From CAG-177 sp964587915 (GTDB lineage: Bacteria > Bacillota > Clostridia > Oscillospirales > Acutalibacteraceae): a stretch of 64,000 bases of DNA. A program made the translations under genes and the position numbers. The stretch is from the NCBI GenBank assembly GCA_964587915.1, contig CAZPMK010000002.1, forward strand, positions 1 to 64,000. Reading direction: 5' to 3'. Positions 15,439 through 24,369 of this stretch are shown here, one piece after another. Position 1 is the stretch's first letter. Every line of letters begins with the position of its first letter. A model generated the notes under the pieces. That model saw nothing but the letters and a program-made list of their open reading frames with translations. It was not told the origin of the DNA and did no database searches.

Positions 15439-18069
15439 ATGCAATGGATGGGACTTAATGAGATAAGAGAAAAATATCTCTCTTTCTTTGAGTCGAAGGG
15501 GCATTTGAGAATGCCGAGCTTTTCGCTTGTACCGCAGGGAGATAAGAGCCTTTTGCTCATCAATGCGGGAATGGCACCGCTCAAAAAGTATTTTACCGGA
15601 GAGCTTACTCCGCCCCGCAACCGAGTGACCACCTGCCAAAAGTGCATTCGTACGCCCGATATCGAAAGAGTCGGAATTACCGCACGCCACGGCACTTATT
15701 TTGAGATGCTCGGCAATTTTTCGTTCGGCGACTATTTTAAGCACGATGCTACCCGTTGGGCATGGGAATTTTGTACCGAGGTTATGGAAATGCCCAAGGA
15801 CAAAATATATATCAGCGTATATCTCGATGATGACGAGGCGTATGATATCTGGACAAAGGAGATAGGAATCGCCCCCGACCACATGGTGAGATTCGGCAAG
15901 GAGGATAACTTCTGGGAGCACGGCGCAGGTCCGTGCGGTCCTTGCTCAGAGCTTTATTTTGACAGAGGAGAAAAATACGGCTGCGGTTCACCCGATTGCA
16001 AGGTCGGCTGTGACTGTGACAGATACGTTGAATTTTGGAACCTTGTTTTCACTCAGTTTGAGAATGACGGAAACGGCAATTATTCCAAGCTCAAAAGCTG
16101 TAATATAGACACGGGCATGGGACTTGAACGCCTTGCCTGTATCATGCAGGATGTCGGCAATCTCTTTGAGGTTGATACCGTTCAGAACATCATGAAGCAC
16201 GTTATTGATATTTCCGGAGTTAAGTATCACGAAAACGAAAAGAATGATGTTTCACTCAGAGTTATCACCGACCATATCAGAAGTACCACGTTTATGATAG
16301 GCGACGGTGTCATGCCGTCAAACGAGGGCAGAGGCTATGTTTTACGCCGTTTGCTCAGAAGAGCCGCACGCCACGGCAGACTTCTCGGTATAAAGGGTAC
16401 ATTCCTTTATAAAGTTTGCGAAACCGTAATTCGTGAAAATGCCGATGCTTATCCGAATCTTGTCGAAAAGCATGACCTTATTGTAAAGGTTATCAAGGCA
16501 GAGGAGGAGAGCTTCAACAAAACAATAGATACGGGACTTACCGTTCTTGAAAATCTTATTGCTTCGAGTGATTCAAAACAGCTCAGTGGTGCCGATGCGT
16601 TTAAGTTGCAGGATACCTTTGGATTCCCGATAGATCTCACTAAGGAGCTGCTTGCCGAAAAGGGTATGACGGTTGATACGGACGAATACGAAAGACTGTA
16701 TGCCGAGAGCAGAGCCGCCGCAAGAGCCGCACGAAAGGATGCGGGTGCCGAGGCATGGAAGGGCACGGGTGCATCACTCAAGGATATTTCTGCAACGGAA
16801 TTTTTGGGTTATACCGACTATACCTGCAAGGGTACGGTCAAGGCGATTATATCCGACGGCGAAAGAGTCGATTTTGCCGAACAGGGTACACAGGCGGCAC
16901 TTGTTCTCGACAGAACCGTATTCTACGGTGAGAGCGGCGGACAGGCGGGTGATATCGGTGTTATCAAAACCGAAAATGCCGTGTTTGAGGTTACCGCAAC
17001 AAGCAAGACCGCAGACGGAAACATCCTGCACATAGGTACCGTTACGCAGGGAGACGGAATATCGGTCGGTGATGCCGCAAATGCAGAAATCTGCGTTAAA
17101 ACAAGAGAAGCGGCGGCACGGAATCATACTGCGGCACACCTTCTTCAGGCGGCACTCAGAGAAAAGCTCGGTACTCATGTTGAGCAGGCGGGTCAGCTTG
17201 TCAATGCCGATGCCGTCAGATTTGACTTCACACATTTTTCGGCACTGACCTCCGAGGAAATACACGATATCGAAAACAGAGTAAATGAAATAATCCTTTC
17301 CGCATTGCCCGTTACAAGTGTTGAAATGCCCATCAACGAGGCTAAAAAGCTCGGTGCAATGGCACTTTTCGGCGAAAAATACGGCGATGTTGTAAGAGTC
17401 GTAAGAGCGGGAGATTTCTCCACGGAGCTTTGCGGCGGTACTCATGTTGACAACACGGGCAAGCTCGGACTGTTCAAGATAGTTTCCGAATCCTCCGTTG
17501 CGGCAGGTGTAAGAAGAATCGAGGGCGTTACCGGCTTCGGTGTGCTCAAGCATATTGCCGAGAACGAAAAACTCATATATAACACCGCAAGTGCCATGAA
17601 GCTCGCCAACGTTGCAGAGCTTGACAAGAGAGCGGCGGCGGTTATGAATGATCTCAAATTAAAGGACAAAGAAACAGAAAAGCTCCGCTCCGAGATTTCA
17701 AAGCTCAAAACGGGCGACATAATGAGCGGTGCAAAGGATATCGGCGGCGTTACTCTTGTTGCCGTTACCGTTGAGGGTGTTGAAGCCGGAGAGCTTCGTA
17801 CCATGTGCGATAAGGTAAAGGAGAACCCCGATGCCGTAGCCGTAATTTGCGGAATAAACGGTACTGCGGCGAGCTTTGCTTGCGGCTGCGGTAAAAATGC
17901 GGTGGCAAAGGGTGCTCATGCGGGCATGATTGCCAAAAAGGTTTCGGGACTTGCAGGCGGTTCGGGCGGCGGAAGACCCGACGGTGCAATGGCGGGCACC
18001 AAGGATATTTCCGAGGTGAAAAACGCCATGTCCCAAGTTGAAGAAATCGTTAAAGAAATGCTCAAGTAA
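15439..18069 (+). CDS. alaS: Alanyl-tRNA synthetase
   Basis: An 876-residue class II synthetase of normal length. The N-terminal catalytic domain shows motif 1 and 2 features (FxSKGHLRMPSFSLVP, TPDIERVG, YFEMLGNFSFGDYFK). The editing domain carries the zinc-binding pair H563/H567 (NHTAAHLLQ) and C665/H669 (CGGTHVDNTG), so mischarged Ser/Gly clearance should be intact. The C-Ala domain ends with the glycine-rich SGLAGGSGGGRPDGAMAG segment. Between the catalytic and tRNA domains there is a short cysteine-rich insert (about residues 180-195, CGSPDCKVGCDCD), common in bacterial AlaRS. ATG 15439 has GGGAGGAAA upstream. It is under T-box control. Confidence 0.97.
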   Translation: MQWMGLNEIREKYLSFFESKGHLRMPSFSLVPQGDKSLLLINAGMAPLKKYFTGELTPPRNRVTTCQKCIRTPDIERVGITARHGTYFEMLGNFSFGDYFKHDATRWAWEFCTEVMEMPKDKIYISVYLDDDEAYDIWTKEIGIAPDHMVRFGKEDNFWEHGAGPCGPCSELYFDRGEKYGCGSPDCKVGCDCDRYVEFWNLVFTQFENDGNGNYSKLKSCNIDTGMGLERLACIMQDVGNLFEVDTVQNIMKHVIDISGVKYHENEKNDVSLRVITDHIRSTTFMIGDGVMPSNEGRGYVLRRLLRRAARHGRLLGIKGTFLYKVCETVIRENADAYPNLVEKHDLIVKVIKAEEESFNKTIDTGLTVLENLIASSDSKQLSGADAFKLQDTFGFPIDLTKELLAEKGMTVDTDEYERLYAESRAAARAARKDAGAEAWKGTGASLKDISATEFLGYTDYTCKGTVKAIISDGERVDFAEQGTQAALVLDRTVFYGESGGQAGDIGVIKTENAVFEVTATSKTADGNILHIGTVTQGDGISVGDAANAEICVKTREAAARNHTAAHLLQAALREKLGTHVEQAGQLVNADAVRFDFTHFSALTSEEIHDIENRVNEIILSALPVTSVEMPINEAKKLGAMALFGEKYGDVVRVVRAGDFSTELCGGTHVDNTGKLGLFKIVSESSVAAGVRRIEGVTGFGVLKHIAENEKLIYNTASAMKLANVAELDKRAAAVMNDLKLKDKETEKLRSEISKLKTGDIMSGAKDIGGVTLVAVTVEGVEAGELRTMCDKVKENPDAVAVICGINGTAASFACGCGKNAVAKGAHAGMIAKKVSGLAGGSGGGRPDGAMAGTKDISEVKNAMSQVEEIVKEMLK

Positions 18070-18082
18070 AGGAGTGCGTGAC

Positions 18083-18421
18083 ATGGATTGTATTTTTTGC
18101 AAAATAGCGGCGGGAGAAATTCCCTCAACAAAGGTTTACGAGGATGACAGGGTTGTTGCCTTCAACGACCTTGATCCTCAGGCACCGGTACATATTTTGA
18201 TTATTCCCAAGGAGCACATCGCTTCTGCGGCGGAAATCAAAGAGAGCAACAGCTCTGTTGTGGCACACATTTTTGAGGTTGCCGCAAAAATTGCCGCCGA
18301 AAAAGGGCTCGATAACGGCTACAGAATAGTAAACAACTGCGGTGAAAGTGCGGGACAGTCGGTAAAGCATCTGCATTTTCATCTCATGGGCGGCAGAGAT
18401 TTCGGCTGGCCTGCGGGCTGA
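18083..18421 (+). CDS. hinT: HIT-family nucleotide hydrolase (HinT)
   Basis: A 112-residue HIT-domain protein that hydrolyses purine nucleoside phosphoramidates in this family. The catalytic triad HLHFHLMGG is H96, H98, H100 near the C-terminus, and the N-terminal CIFCKI pair is the usual bacterial pattern. ATG 18083 has AAAGGAG 8 bases before it; an in-frame upstream codon at 18038 lies inside alaS and has no site. It follows alaS by 13 bases and should share its T-box transcript. Confidence 0.93.
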   Translation: MDCIFCKIAAGEIPSTKVYEDDRVVAFNDLDPQAPVHILIIPKEHIASAAEIKESNSSVVAHIFEVAAKIAAEKGLDNGYRIVNNCGESAGQSVKHLHFHLMGGRDFGWPAG

Positions 18422-18455
18422 TACGCAGTATATCACATGAAAGGATGAAATAAAA

Positions 18456-18995
18456 ATGTCTGAATATTACAGAGTAGATATTGCGGGAATGGAAAGAGAC
18501 CTCCTGCGTTGTCCCATAAACGATAAGCTCGATATTGCAGCTTTCATACTTTTCGGTGACGTTGAAATTACCGTGCATTCCGCCGCCGAGCTTCTTAAGC
18601 GTTTGCCCGAGTTTGATTATATCGTAACTCCCGAGGCAAAGAGCATCCCTCTTGCTTACGAGATGTCGAGACAGAGCGGAAAGAAGTATTTTGTTGCACG
18701 CAAAAAGCCGAAGCTCTACATGAAAGACCCCGTTGTTGTCAACGTCCGCTCCATAACCACCGAGTCCGTTCAGACTCTTATAATGGACGGTATCGAGGGC
18801 GAGCAGATTCGCGGCAAAAAGGTCGTAATTCTTGATGATGTTATCAGCACGGGCGAATCCCTCAAGGCTGTCGAGGAGCTGTGTGCAAGATTTGATGCAA
18901 ACGTTGTTGCAAAGGCGGCAGTGCTTGCCGAGGGTGATGCGGCTAAAAGGGACGATATCGTTTTCCTCGGTGAAATTCCCCTTATCGAAAAATAA
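18456..18995 (+). CDS. Phosphoribosyltransferase, adenine PRTase-like
   Basis: A 179-residue type I phosphoribosyltransferase. The PRPP-binding loop VVILDDVISTGES is around residues 121-134, and the N-terminal hood plus the segment YIVTPEAKSIPLAYEMS are as in Apt-like proteins. It may salvage adenine or another purine, but the apt genes of this group (often annotated only as phosphoribosyltransferase) are shorter in similarity, so I give no symbol. AAAGGATG precedes ATG 18456. It lies 34 bases after hinT and 18 before comEC. Confidence 0.82.
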   Translation: MSEYYRVDIAGMERDLLRCPINDKLDIAAFILFGDVEITVHSAAELLKRLPEFDYIVTPEAKSIPLAYEMSRQSGKKYFVARKKPKLYMKDPVVVNVRSITTESVQTLIMDGIEGEQIRGKKVVILDDVISTGESLKAVEELCARFDANVVAKAAVLAEGDAAKRDDIVFLGEIPLIEK

Positions 18996-19013
18996 CGGTC
19001 TGTGTAGATAAAG

Positions 19014-21221
19014 ATGTCACGTCCGTTTGCGGTTATCGGCATGACGGTATTCTTTACCCTTGCCGTTTTGAATGATACCGATATTCGAGCGGCGAATGCG
19101 GCTTTTTGGCTGTTTTTCGCCGCAACAGCGGTAAGTGTTTCCATAAAGAAAGTAAGAAAGGAACGGGTGCTTCCCTGTGCTTTTGCGGCGGGAACCGTTG
19201 CTTGTCTGCTCCTTTCGCTGACTTATCAATATTATTATTTACCGAGGCTTGCACTCAGCGATACGCAGGCCGATATTTCCATATGCATCACAAGCGAGGG
19301 CGAAGAAAAATACGGAAACTGCTACTATGAGGGCAGGATTTTTGAGGCTGACGGCGAAGAAACCGACATAAAGGTACGCCTTGTGTTTTCTTCCCCGCTC
19401 GAAGCAGAACCGTATGATACGGTCAGCGGAAAATTCAAGCTCTATACTCTCGGCGAAACAAGTGAAAAATATCTTGAAGCCTATCGAACAACGGGAACGT
19501 ATCTCGGAGCCGTTCCGAGCGACGAATATTCCGTAACACCGAGAAGCGGAAGAGCACCAATGGGCTTGCTTGTGATTAAATTGCGTTCGGCGATAAAAGA
19601 GGCAATACTCAAAGCTCTGCCGAATGAAAACGGTGCACTTGTCGCGGCACTTTTGCTCGGCGACAAAAGCGGTCTTTCCGATGAAACTCTTGCGGCATTT
19701 TCCAAAATCGGAATAACGCACATAATCTGCGTTTCGGGCTTTCATCTTTCGCTGTGGTCAATGCTGATTTTGAATATTCTCAGAAAAACCGGCATTCCTC
19801 GTGGTCTTGCCTGTATCGGTGCAATGCTCGGTACGGTTGTATTTATGTTTGTTTCGGGAATGACATATTCCGTTCAGCGTTCGGGAATAATGACCTTGCT
19901 GTTTTTGCTCGGCGATTTGTTCATGCGAAAGACGGATTCTCTCAATTCCCTCGGACTTTCGCTTACCGTCATCGGAATAATCGACCCGTTTTCCATGGGC
20001 TCGGTTTCGTTGAGACTTTCCGCCCTTGCAACGGCGGGAATAATTCTTTGCTCGGAGCTTGTCATACCGAAATTCCGTGACGGCTTGCAACGCCGAATGC
20101 CGAAGCCTTTTTTCAATGCGGCGGCAAATATCGGAGAATCCTTGCTTCATACGCTTGCCGCAATTGCGTTTACTCTGCCCGTTTCGATACGACTCTACGG
20201 TACGTTCAATTTTGTTTCATTGCTTGCGAATCTTTTGCTGACAGCGGCGGCTTCACCGTGTATGGTGCTCGGTGCAGTCGGTGCGGCTTTCGGCTCTCAA
20301 TTTGACATTTTCAATCCGTTTGCCTTTTCGTCGGGCGTGTTCGGAGCGTATATGACAGGCGGCTCGAAGTTCCTTGCTTCAAGCGATGTCGCAGTGCTTT
20401 CAATAAGCGACGATAAGGTTTGCGTATTGCTGTTCGGACTGTTTTTACTGTGTGCCGTGTCGGTGCTGTTCGCCTTTTTCGGGCACTCAATGCCGAGACT
20501 GACAGCGGTGCTTTGTGCGGCGGTTTTTCTTGTCTGCTCCGTGACCTACTCCGTTTCGGAGGATATAATAACAAGAGCCGTGCTTGTCGATACGGGGAAC
20601 GGTATATGCTTAATGCTCGGCAAAGGGCGTGAGAATATTCTCATAGGTGCGGGCGGAAACGACTTTGACTCTGCCAATCTGTTGAAAAATGAATTGTCGC
20701 AGATGAAAGGTGACTTTACCGCCGCATTCATTCCGAATAACGAAACCTCCTGTGCGGGAAATGCTTTGAATGCTTTTATGACGGCAATCCCGGAACGGGT
20801 GTATTCGGACGACCTTCCCGACGGCTGTGACCTGCTCCTGCATGATACCGAAGCATATTCTTTTGAACAAACATATAAATCGGAAAAATTCACGGTAACG
20901 GCATACAACACCGATTCGGGCTATGCCGCATTTATAAAAACCGATGACATAACACTCCTCGTCTGCTTTGATGCCATGGCGGATTATTCGTCATTGCCGA
21001 GTGAAGCAAGGAATGCAGACGTGCTCATATTCAGAGGCGATTATCCGAGAAACATCGGCGAATACGATTTTGATACAGTTGCCGTCAGTGCTTCAAATCA
21101 AAGGGGAATCGCAATTGTAAATGAGCTTAAAGCTCTCGGAATAAACGCTGTGGCAACGGCGGGCTGCGGCAGTATTGAGCTTCGTTTTCAGGACGGAAAA
21201 ACCGTATTGAACCGCCGATGA
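19014..21221 (+). CDS. comEC: ComEC/Rec2-type membrane protein with a degenerate C-terminal domain
   Basis: A 735-residue protein. The N-terminal helices and small extracellular OB-like region (DUF4131) are followed by the competence domain with ITHIICVSGFHLSL, GMTYSVQRSGIM and about eight to ten helices. The C-terminal part (from about residue 520) lies where the metallo-beta-lactamase domain of ComEC sits and begins with VLVDTGNG, but I find no HxHxDH metal cluster, so nuclease activity is probably lost. The ATG at 19014 lacks a convincing ribosome site, so the exact start is uncertain. No comEA or comEB is nearby. A DNA-uptake channel role is inferred from the family. Confidence 0.85.
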   Translation: MSRPFAVIGMTVFFTLAVLNDTDIRAANAAFWLFFAATAVSVSIKKVRKERVLPCAFAAGTVACLLLSLTYQYYYLPRLALSDTQADISICITSEGEEKYGNCYYEGRIFEADGEETDIKVRLVFSSPLEAEPYDTVSGKFKLYTLGETSEKYLEAYRTTGTYLGAVPSDEYSVTPRSGRAPMGLLVIKLRSAIKEAILKALPNENGALVAALLLGDKSGLSDETLAAFSKIGITHIICVSGFHLSLWSMLILNILRKTGIPRGLACIGAMLGTVVFMFVSGMTYSVQRSGIMTLLFLLGDLFMRKTDSLNSLGLSLTVIGIIDPFSMGSVSLRLSALATAGIILCSELVIPKFRDGLQRRMPKPFFNAAANIGESLLHTLAAIAFTLPVSIRLYGTFNFVSLLANLLLTAAASPCMVLGAVGAAFGSQFDIFNPFAFSSGVFGAYMTGGSKFLASSDVAVLSISDDKVCVLLFGLFLLCAVSVLFAFFGHSMPRLTAVLCAAVFLVCSVTYSVSEDIITRAVLVDTGNGICLMLGKGRENILIGAGGNDFDSANLLKNELSQMKGDFTAAFIPNNETSCAGNALNAFMTAIPERVYSDDLPDGCDLLLHDTEAYSFEQTYKSEKFTVTAYNTDSGYAAFIKTDDITLLVCFDAMADYSSLPSEARNADVLIFRGDYPRNIGEYDFDTVAVSASNQRGIAIVNELKALGINAVATAGCGSIELRFQDGKTVLNRR

Positions 21222-21251
21222 ACACCGCCGTAAAACGGCAAAGGAGGTCCC

Positions 21252-22280
21252 ATGGCTGCCTTAAACGAAACCGCACTCAAAGAAAAGCTGAGGGCTGAGC
21301 CTGTCGGCATTTATTTGATATACGGCGAAGAAAGCTATTTGAAGAAAATCTATGCGGATAAGATTGTAAAAAAGTCGGTGGATGAGAGCTTTGCCGATTT
21401 CAATTTGCATATCTTTGACGGAAAAGATACTTCTCTCAACGAAATATACGAAAGTGCCTCGGCGGTGCCGATGATGGCGGAAACAAAGTGCGTGCTTGTC
21501 AAGGATTTTCCTCTTGATACTCTTGACGACGGCGGCTTTGAACAGCTTAAAACGGTGCTTGCCGACAACCCCGAGGATTGCAGCCTCGTCTTTTTGATGC
21601 TTACCTATGAACCGAAGGGTGCAAAATGGACAAAGGCGGTAAAGCTGTTTGAGAAATACGGCTGTACCGTAAAGCTCGACAAAAAGACGGCGGCGGAGCT
21701 TGCTAAGATGCTCGAAAGCGGTGCAAAAAAGCGTGGCAAGCAGTTTGAAAAGGGTGTTGCACAGTATTTGATATCCTGCGTCGGTGCCGATTTGAATATG
21801 CTTCTCAATGAAACCGAAAAGGTTTGCTCCTATGCCGAAAAAGAATATATAACACGCAGTGATGTTGATGCCGTGTGCATTAAAAGCCTTGATGCCAAGG
21901 TTTTCGATATGATACGCGATCTTACCGCAGGTCGGTTTGATTCTGCATTTGCAAAGCTCTCCGTTCTGTTTGAGCAGAGAGAAGATGAATTTCAGATCCT
22001 CGGTGCATTGGTTGCCTCCTATTCCGATATCTACCGTGCAAAGTCTGCGGTTAAGGCGGGCGGCAGGGCAGAGGATGCGGCAAAATTCTATAATTATTCA
22101 GGAAGAGAATTTCGATTGACGAATGCCGCAAGGAACGGCTCCAAGCTGTCCTTTGAAAGCATCGGCGAGTGCATTGAAATACTTGCGTGGGCTGATACCG
22201 CCATGAAAAGTACCGCCGCCGATAAACGGCTTGTGCTCGAACAGGCTCTCGTAAAGCTCGCAAGAGCGGGCAGGGGATGA
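21252..22280 (+). CDS. holA: DNA polymerase III subunit delta (HolA)
   Basis: A 342-residue clamp-loader delta subunit. It has the N-terminal delta signature (IYLIYGEESYLKKIYADKI), a Rossmann-like first domain, the central AAA+ lid region (LISCVGADLNMLLNETEKV) and the helical collar domain. Delta opens the beta clamp on DNA in the clamp-loader complex. ATG 21252 has AAGGAGG 6 bases upstream. In Firmicutes holA usually follows comEC, as here. It is 4 bases from rnmV. Confidence 0.93.
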   Translation: MAALNETALKEKLRAEPVGIYLIYGEESYLKKIYADKIVKKSVDESFADFNLHIFDGKDTSLNEIYESASAVPMMAETKCVLVKDFPLDTLDDGGFEQLKTVLADNPEDCSLVFLMLTYEPKGAKWTKAVKLFEKYGCTVKLDKKTAAELAKMLESGAKKRGKQFEKGVAQYLISCVGADLNMLLNETEKVCSYAEKEYITRSDVDAVCIKSLDAKVFDMIRDLTAGRFDSAFAKLSVLFEQREDEFQILGALVASYSDIYRAKSAVKAGGRAEDAAKFYNYSGREFRLTNAARNGSKLSFESIGECIEILAWADTAMKSTAADKRLVLEQALVKLARAGRG

Positions 22281-22284
22281 CGGA

Positions 22285-22866
22285 ATGGTAAAAATCAAAC
22301 AGGCTGTTATCGTTGAGGGAAAATACGATAAAATCAAGCTCTCGGGAATTATTGATGCCCCGATAATCCAAACGGACGGCTTCGGAATTTTCAGAGATAA
22401 AGAGCTTCAAAGAATGATAAGAACCCTTGCTCAAAGGCAGGGGATAGTTGTGCTTACCGACAGCGATTCCGCAGGCTTCAAGATTCGTTCCTTCATCGGC
22501 TCGACTGTCGGTGCGGATAAAATAATAAACGCCTACATACCCGATATTTTCGGCAAGGAACGGCGTAAAACAGAGCCGTCCAAGGAGGGTAAGCTCGGCG
22601 TTGAGGGCGTTTCGGAGCAAGTTATAATGCAGGCTCTTGCGAATGCGGGAGTCCTTTGTGAGCACACCGAGGAGCCGAAAAGACCGATAACAAAGCTCGA
22701 CCTTTACGAATACGGCTTTACGGGCGGAGAGAACAGCGCTCAAAAGCGTGAAGCGTTGCTGAAATATTACGATTTACCCTCAAGACTTACAACAAATTCT
22801 CTTGTCAAGGTGCTCAATTGCATTACAAGCTATGATGATTTTATAAATGCGATTAAAGAATTTTGA
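22285..22866 (+). CDS. rnmV: Ribonuclease M5
   Basis: A 193-residue Toprim-domain endonuclease that matures 5S rRNA. The Toprim motifs are visible: VIVEGKYDKIKL with the catalytic Glu near residue 10, and TDSDSAGFKIR with the DxD pair near residues 53-55. The C-terminal half with the EPSKEGKLGVEGVSEQVI segment matches RNase M5 proteins of Clostridia. ATG 22285 has GGGGATGA upstream. It lies between holA and ispF and overlaps neither. Confidence 0.92.
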   Translation: MVKIKQAVIVEGKYDKIKLSGIIDAPIIQTDGFGIFRDKELQRMIRTLAQRQGIVVLTDSDSAGFKIRSFIGSTVGADKIINAYIPDIFGKERRKTEPSKEGKLGVEGVSEQVIMQALANAGVLCEHTEEPKRPITKLDLYEYGFTGGENSAQKREALLKYYDLPSRLTTNSLVKVLNCITSYDDFINAIKEF

Positions 22867-22880
22867 AAGCAGGTGAAGCT

Positions 22881-23354
22881 ATGCTCAGAATAGGTCACGG
22901 ATACGATGTCCACCGCCTTGTAACGGACAGAAAGCTGATAATCGGCGGCGTTGAAATACCCTACGAAAAGGGTCTGCTCGGTCATTCCGATGCGGATGTG
23001 CTTCTCCATGCCGTCAGTGATGCTCTTCTCGGCTCGGCGGCTCTCGGCGATATCGGATGCCTTTTCCCCGATACGGACGAGAAATATAAAAATGCAGACA
23101 GCCTGAAGCTCCTCTCGGAGGTTGTGAAGCTGTTGAAAAGCAAAGGAATTTCAATCGTCAACATCGACTGTACCGTAATCGCTCAAAAGCCGAAGCTGCG
23201 TGAATATATAGATTCCATGCGTGCAAACATAGCGGCAGCGTGCGGTATTGGCGATGAATTTGTCAGCGTAAAGGCAACCACGGAGGAGGGTATGGGCTTT
23301 ACCGGCTCCGGTGACGGGATAGCCGCTCATGCCGTCTGCCTTACGGATAATTAA
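22881..23354 (+). CDS. ispF: 2-C-methyl-D-erythritol 2,4-cyclodiphosphate synthase
   Basis: A 157-residue enzyme of the MEP isoprenoid pathway, usual length. The metal site residues are in RIGHGYDVH (Asp and His) and GHSDADVLLHA (His), and the C-terminal TTEEGMGFTG is characteristic. ATG 22881 is preferred over the in-frame TTG at 22863 because AGGTGA precedes it and homology begins there. No other MEP genes are in the window. Confidence 0.95.
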   Translation: MLRIGHGYDVHRLVTDRKLIIGGVEIPYEKGLLGHSDADVLLHAVSDALLGSAALGDIGCLFPDTDEKYKNADSLKLLSEVVKLLKSKGISIVNIDCTVIAQKPKLREYIDSMRANIAAACGIGDEFVSVKATTEEGMGFTGSGDGIAAHAVCLTDN

Positions 23355-23380
23355 ATTTTTGTTAAATATGAAAACAACGG

Positions 23381-23410
23381 TTTACAACACGGATATGTTT
23401 GTGCTATAAT
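23381..23410 (+). promoter_or_regulatory. Promoter of cdaA-cdaR
   Basis: TTTACA (23381-23386), 18 bases, TATAAT (23405-23410). The leader to the ATG at 23473 is about 55 bases. Confidence 0.7.
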
Positions 23411-23472
23411 TTTTATGCAAGAAAGAATACGCACGATTTTGTTCGGCTGTAAATGAAAGGGCTACTCCGGCT

Positions 23473-24369
23473 ATGACATTTTTTGATAATATAACGGATT
23501 TTTTCTCGAAGATACCGTCGTTGCATTTCGGAATAACCGATTTGCTCGACATTCTTCTTGTTGCGTTTGTGCTGTATAACGGAATAAAGCTGATAAGAGA
23601 AACAAGAGCCTTCCAGCTTGTGAAAGGACTTGTTTTGCTCGGTGTTGCATATCTTGTGGTATATCAGCTTGAAATGCAGGCAAGCTCATATATGTTCAGA
23701 ATAGTTTTCCAAAACATATTCATCATTTTGATTATCCTGTTTCAGCAGGAAATTCGGCAGGTTGTCGAACGGCTCGGTAAGAGTAAATTTTCAAGTCTCG
23801 GGCTTATTCTCAAGGGCGGTCAAAGTGATATGTTTGAAACCGTCAGAGAGTCGATAATCGAGATAGCCAAAGCGGTTCAGCGAATGAGCGACAGCAAAAC
23901 GGGTTCTCTTATCGTCATGGAAAAAGAGATGCTTCTCGGCGACGTAATCAAGACGGGAACTCCCGTGGATGCCCATGTTTCGCATGAGCTTATCGGCAAT
24001 GTTTTCTTCCCGAAATCCCCGCTTCATGACGGCGCGGCGGTGGTGCGAAACGGCAGATTGCTGTGTGCGGGCTGCGTTCTCCCTTTGACCAAAAGTGATG
24101 AAATATCAAGCGATTTAGGAACACGCCACAGAGCCGCCATCGGAATGAGTGAGCAGAGCGATGCAATGATAGTCGTAACCTCGGAGGAAACGGGTGTTAT
24201 TTCCGTTGCATTCAAGGGCGAGCTTACCCGAAATCTGTCTGAAGCACAGCTTCGCGAGATGCTTATAAACTACCTGATTGACGACCCCGAAAACCGTTTC
24301 AGCGGCGGCGAGGGTTCATTCGGCAAAATGATAAAGGGCATGAAAAAATGGAAAAGAAAGAAAAACTGA
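23473..24369 (+). CDS. cdaA: Diadenylate cyclase CdaA
   Basis: A 298-residue membrane diadenylate cyclase making cyclic di-AMP from two ATP. Three hydrophobic helices lie in the first 95 residues, then a coiled linker and the DAC domain with DGA (D186) and RHR (218-220), both intact. It acts at the membrane and in Firmicutes controls potassium and osmolyte transport and wall homeostasis. Its partner CdaR starts inside its 3' end (22-base overlap), which suggests strict co-expression. The usual third gene, glmM, is not next in line. Confidence 0.95.
   Translation: MTFFDNITDFFSKIPSLHFGITDLLDILLVAFVLYNGIKLIRETRAFQLVKGLVLLGVAYLVVYQLEMQASSYMFRIVFQNIFIILIILFQQEIRQVVERLGKSKFSSLGLILKGGQSDMFETVRESIIEIAKAVQRMSDSKTGSLIVMEKEMLLGDVIKTGTPVDAHVSHELIGNVFFPKSPLHDGAAVVRNGRLLCAGCVLPLTKSDEISSDLGTRHRAAIGMSEQSDAMIVVTSEETGVISVAFKGELTRNLSEAQLREMLINYLIDDPENRFSGGEGSFGKMIKGMKKWKRKKN

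Noticed and set aside
16774..17553. 259-aa minus-strand frame within alaS
   Set aside because: Shadow of the alaS editing domain, where AlaRS motifs are intact on the plus strand.
20581..20610. VLVDTGNG motif in the comEC-like protein as an aspartic protease site
   Set aside because: It aligns with the LIDTG strand of the ComEC C-terminal domain; no protease fold is around it, unlike the real DTGN site of SpoIIGA.
22051..22743. 230-aa minus-strand frame across holA/rnmV
   Set aside because: Spans two well-supported genes on the other strand and shows no domain.
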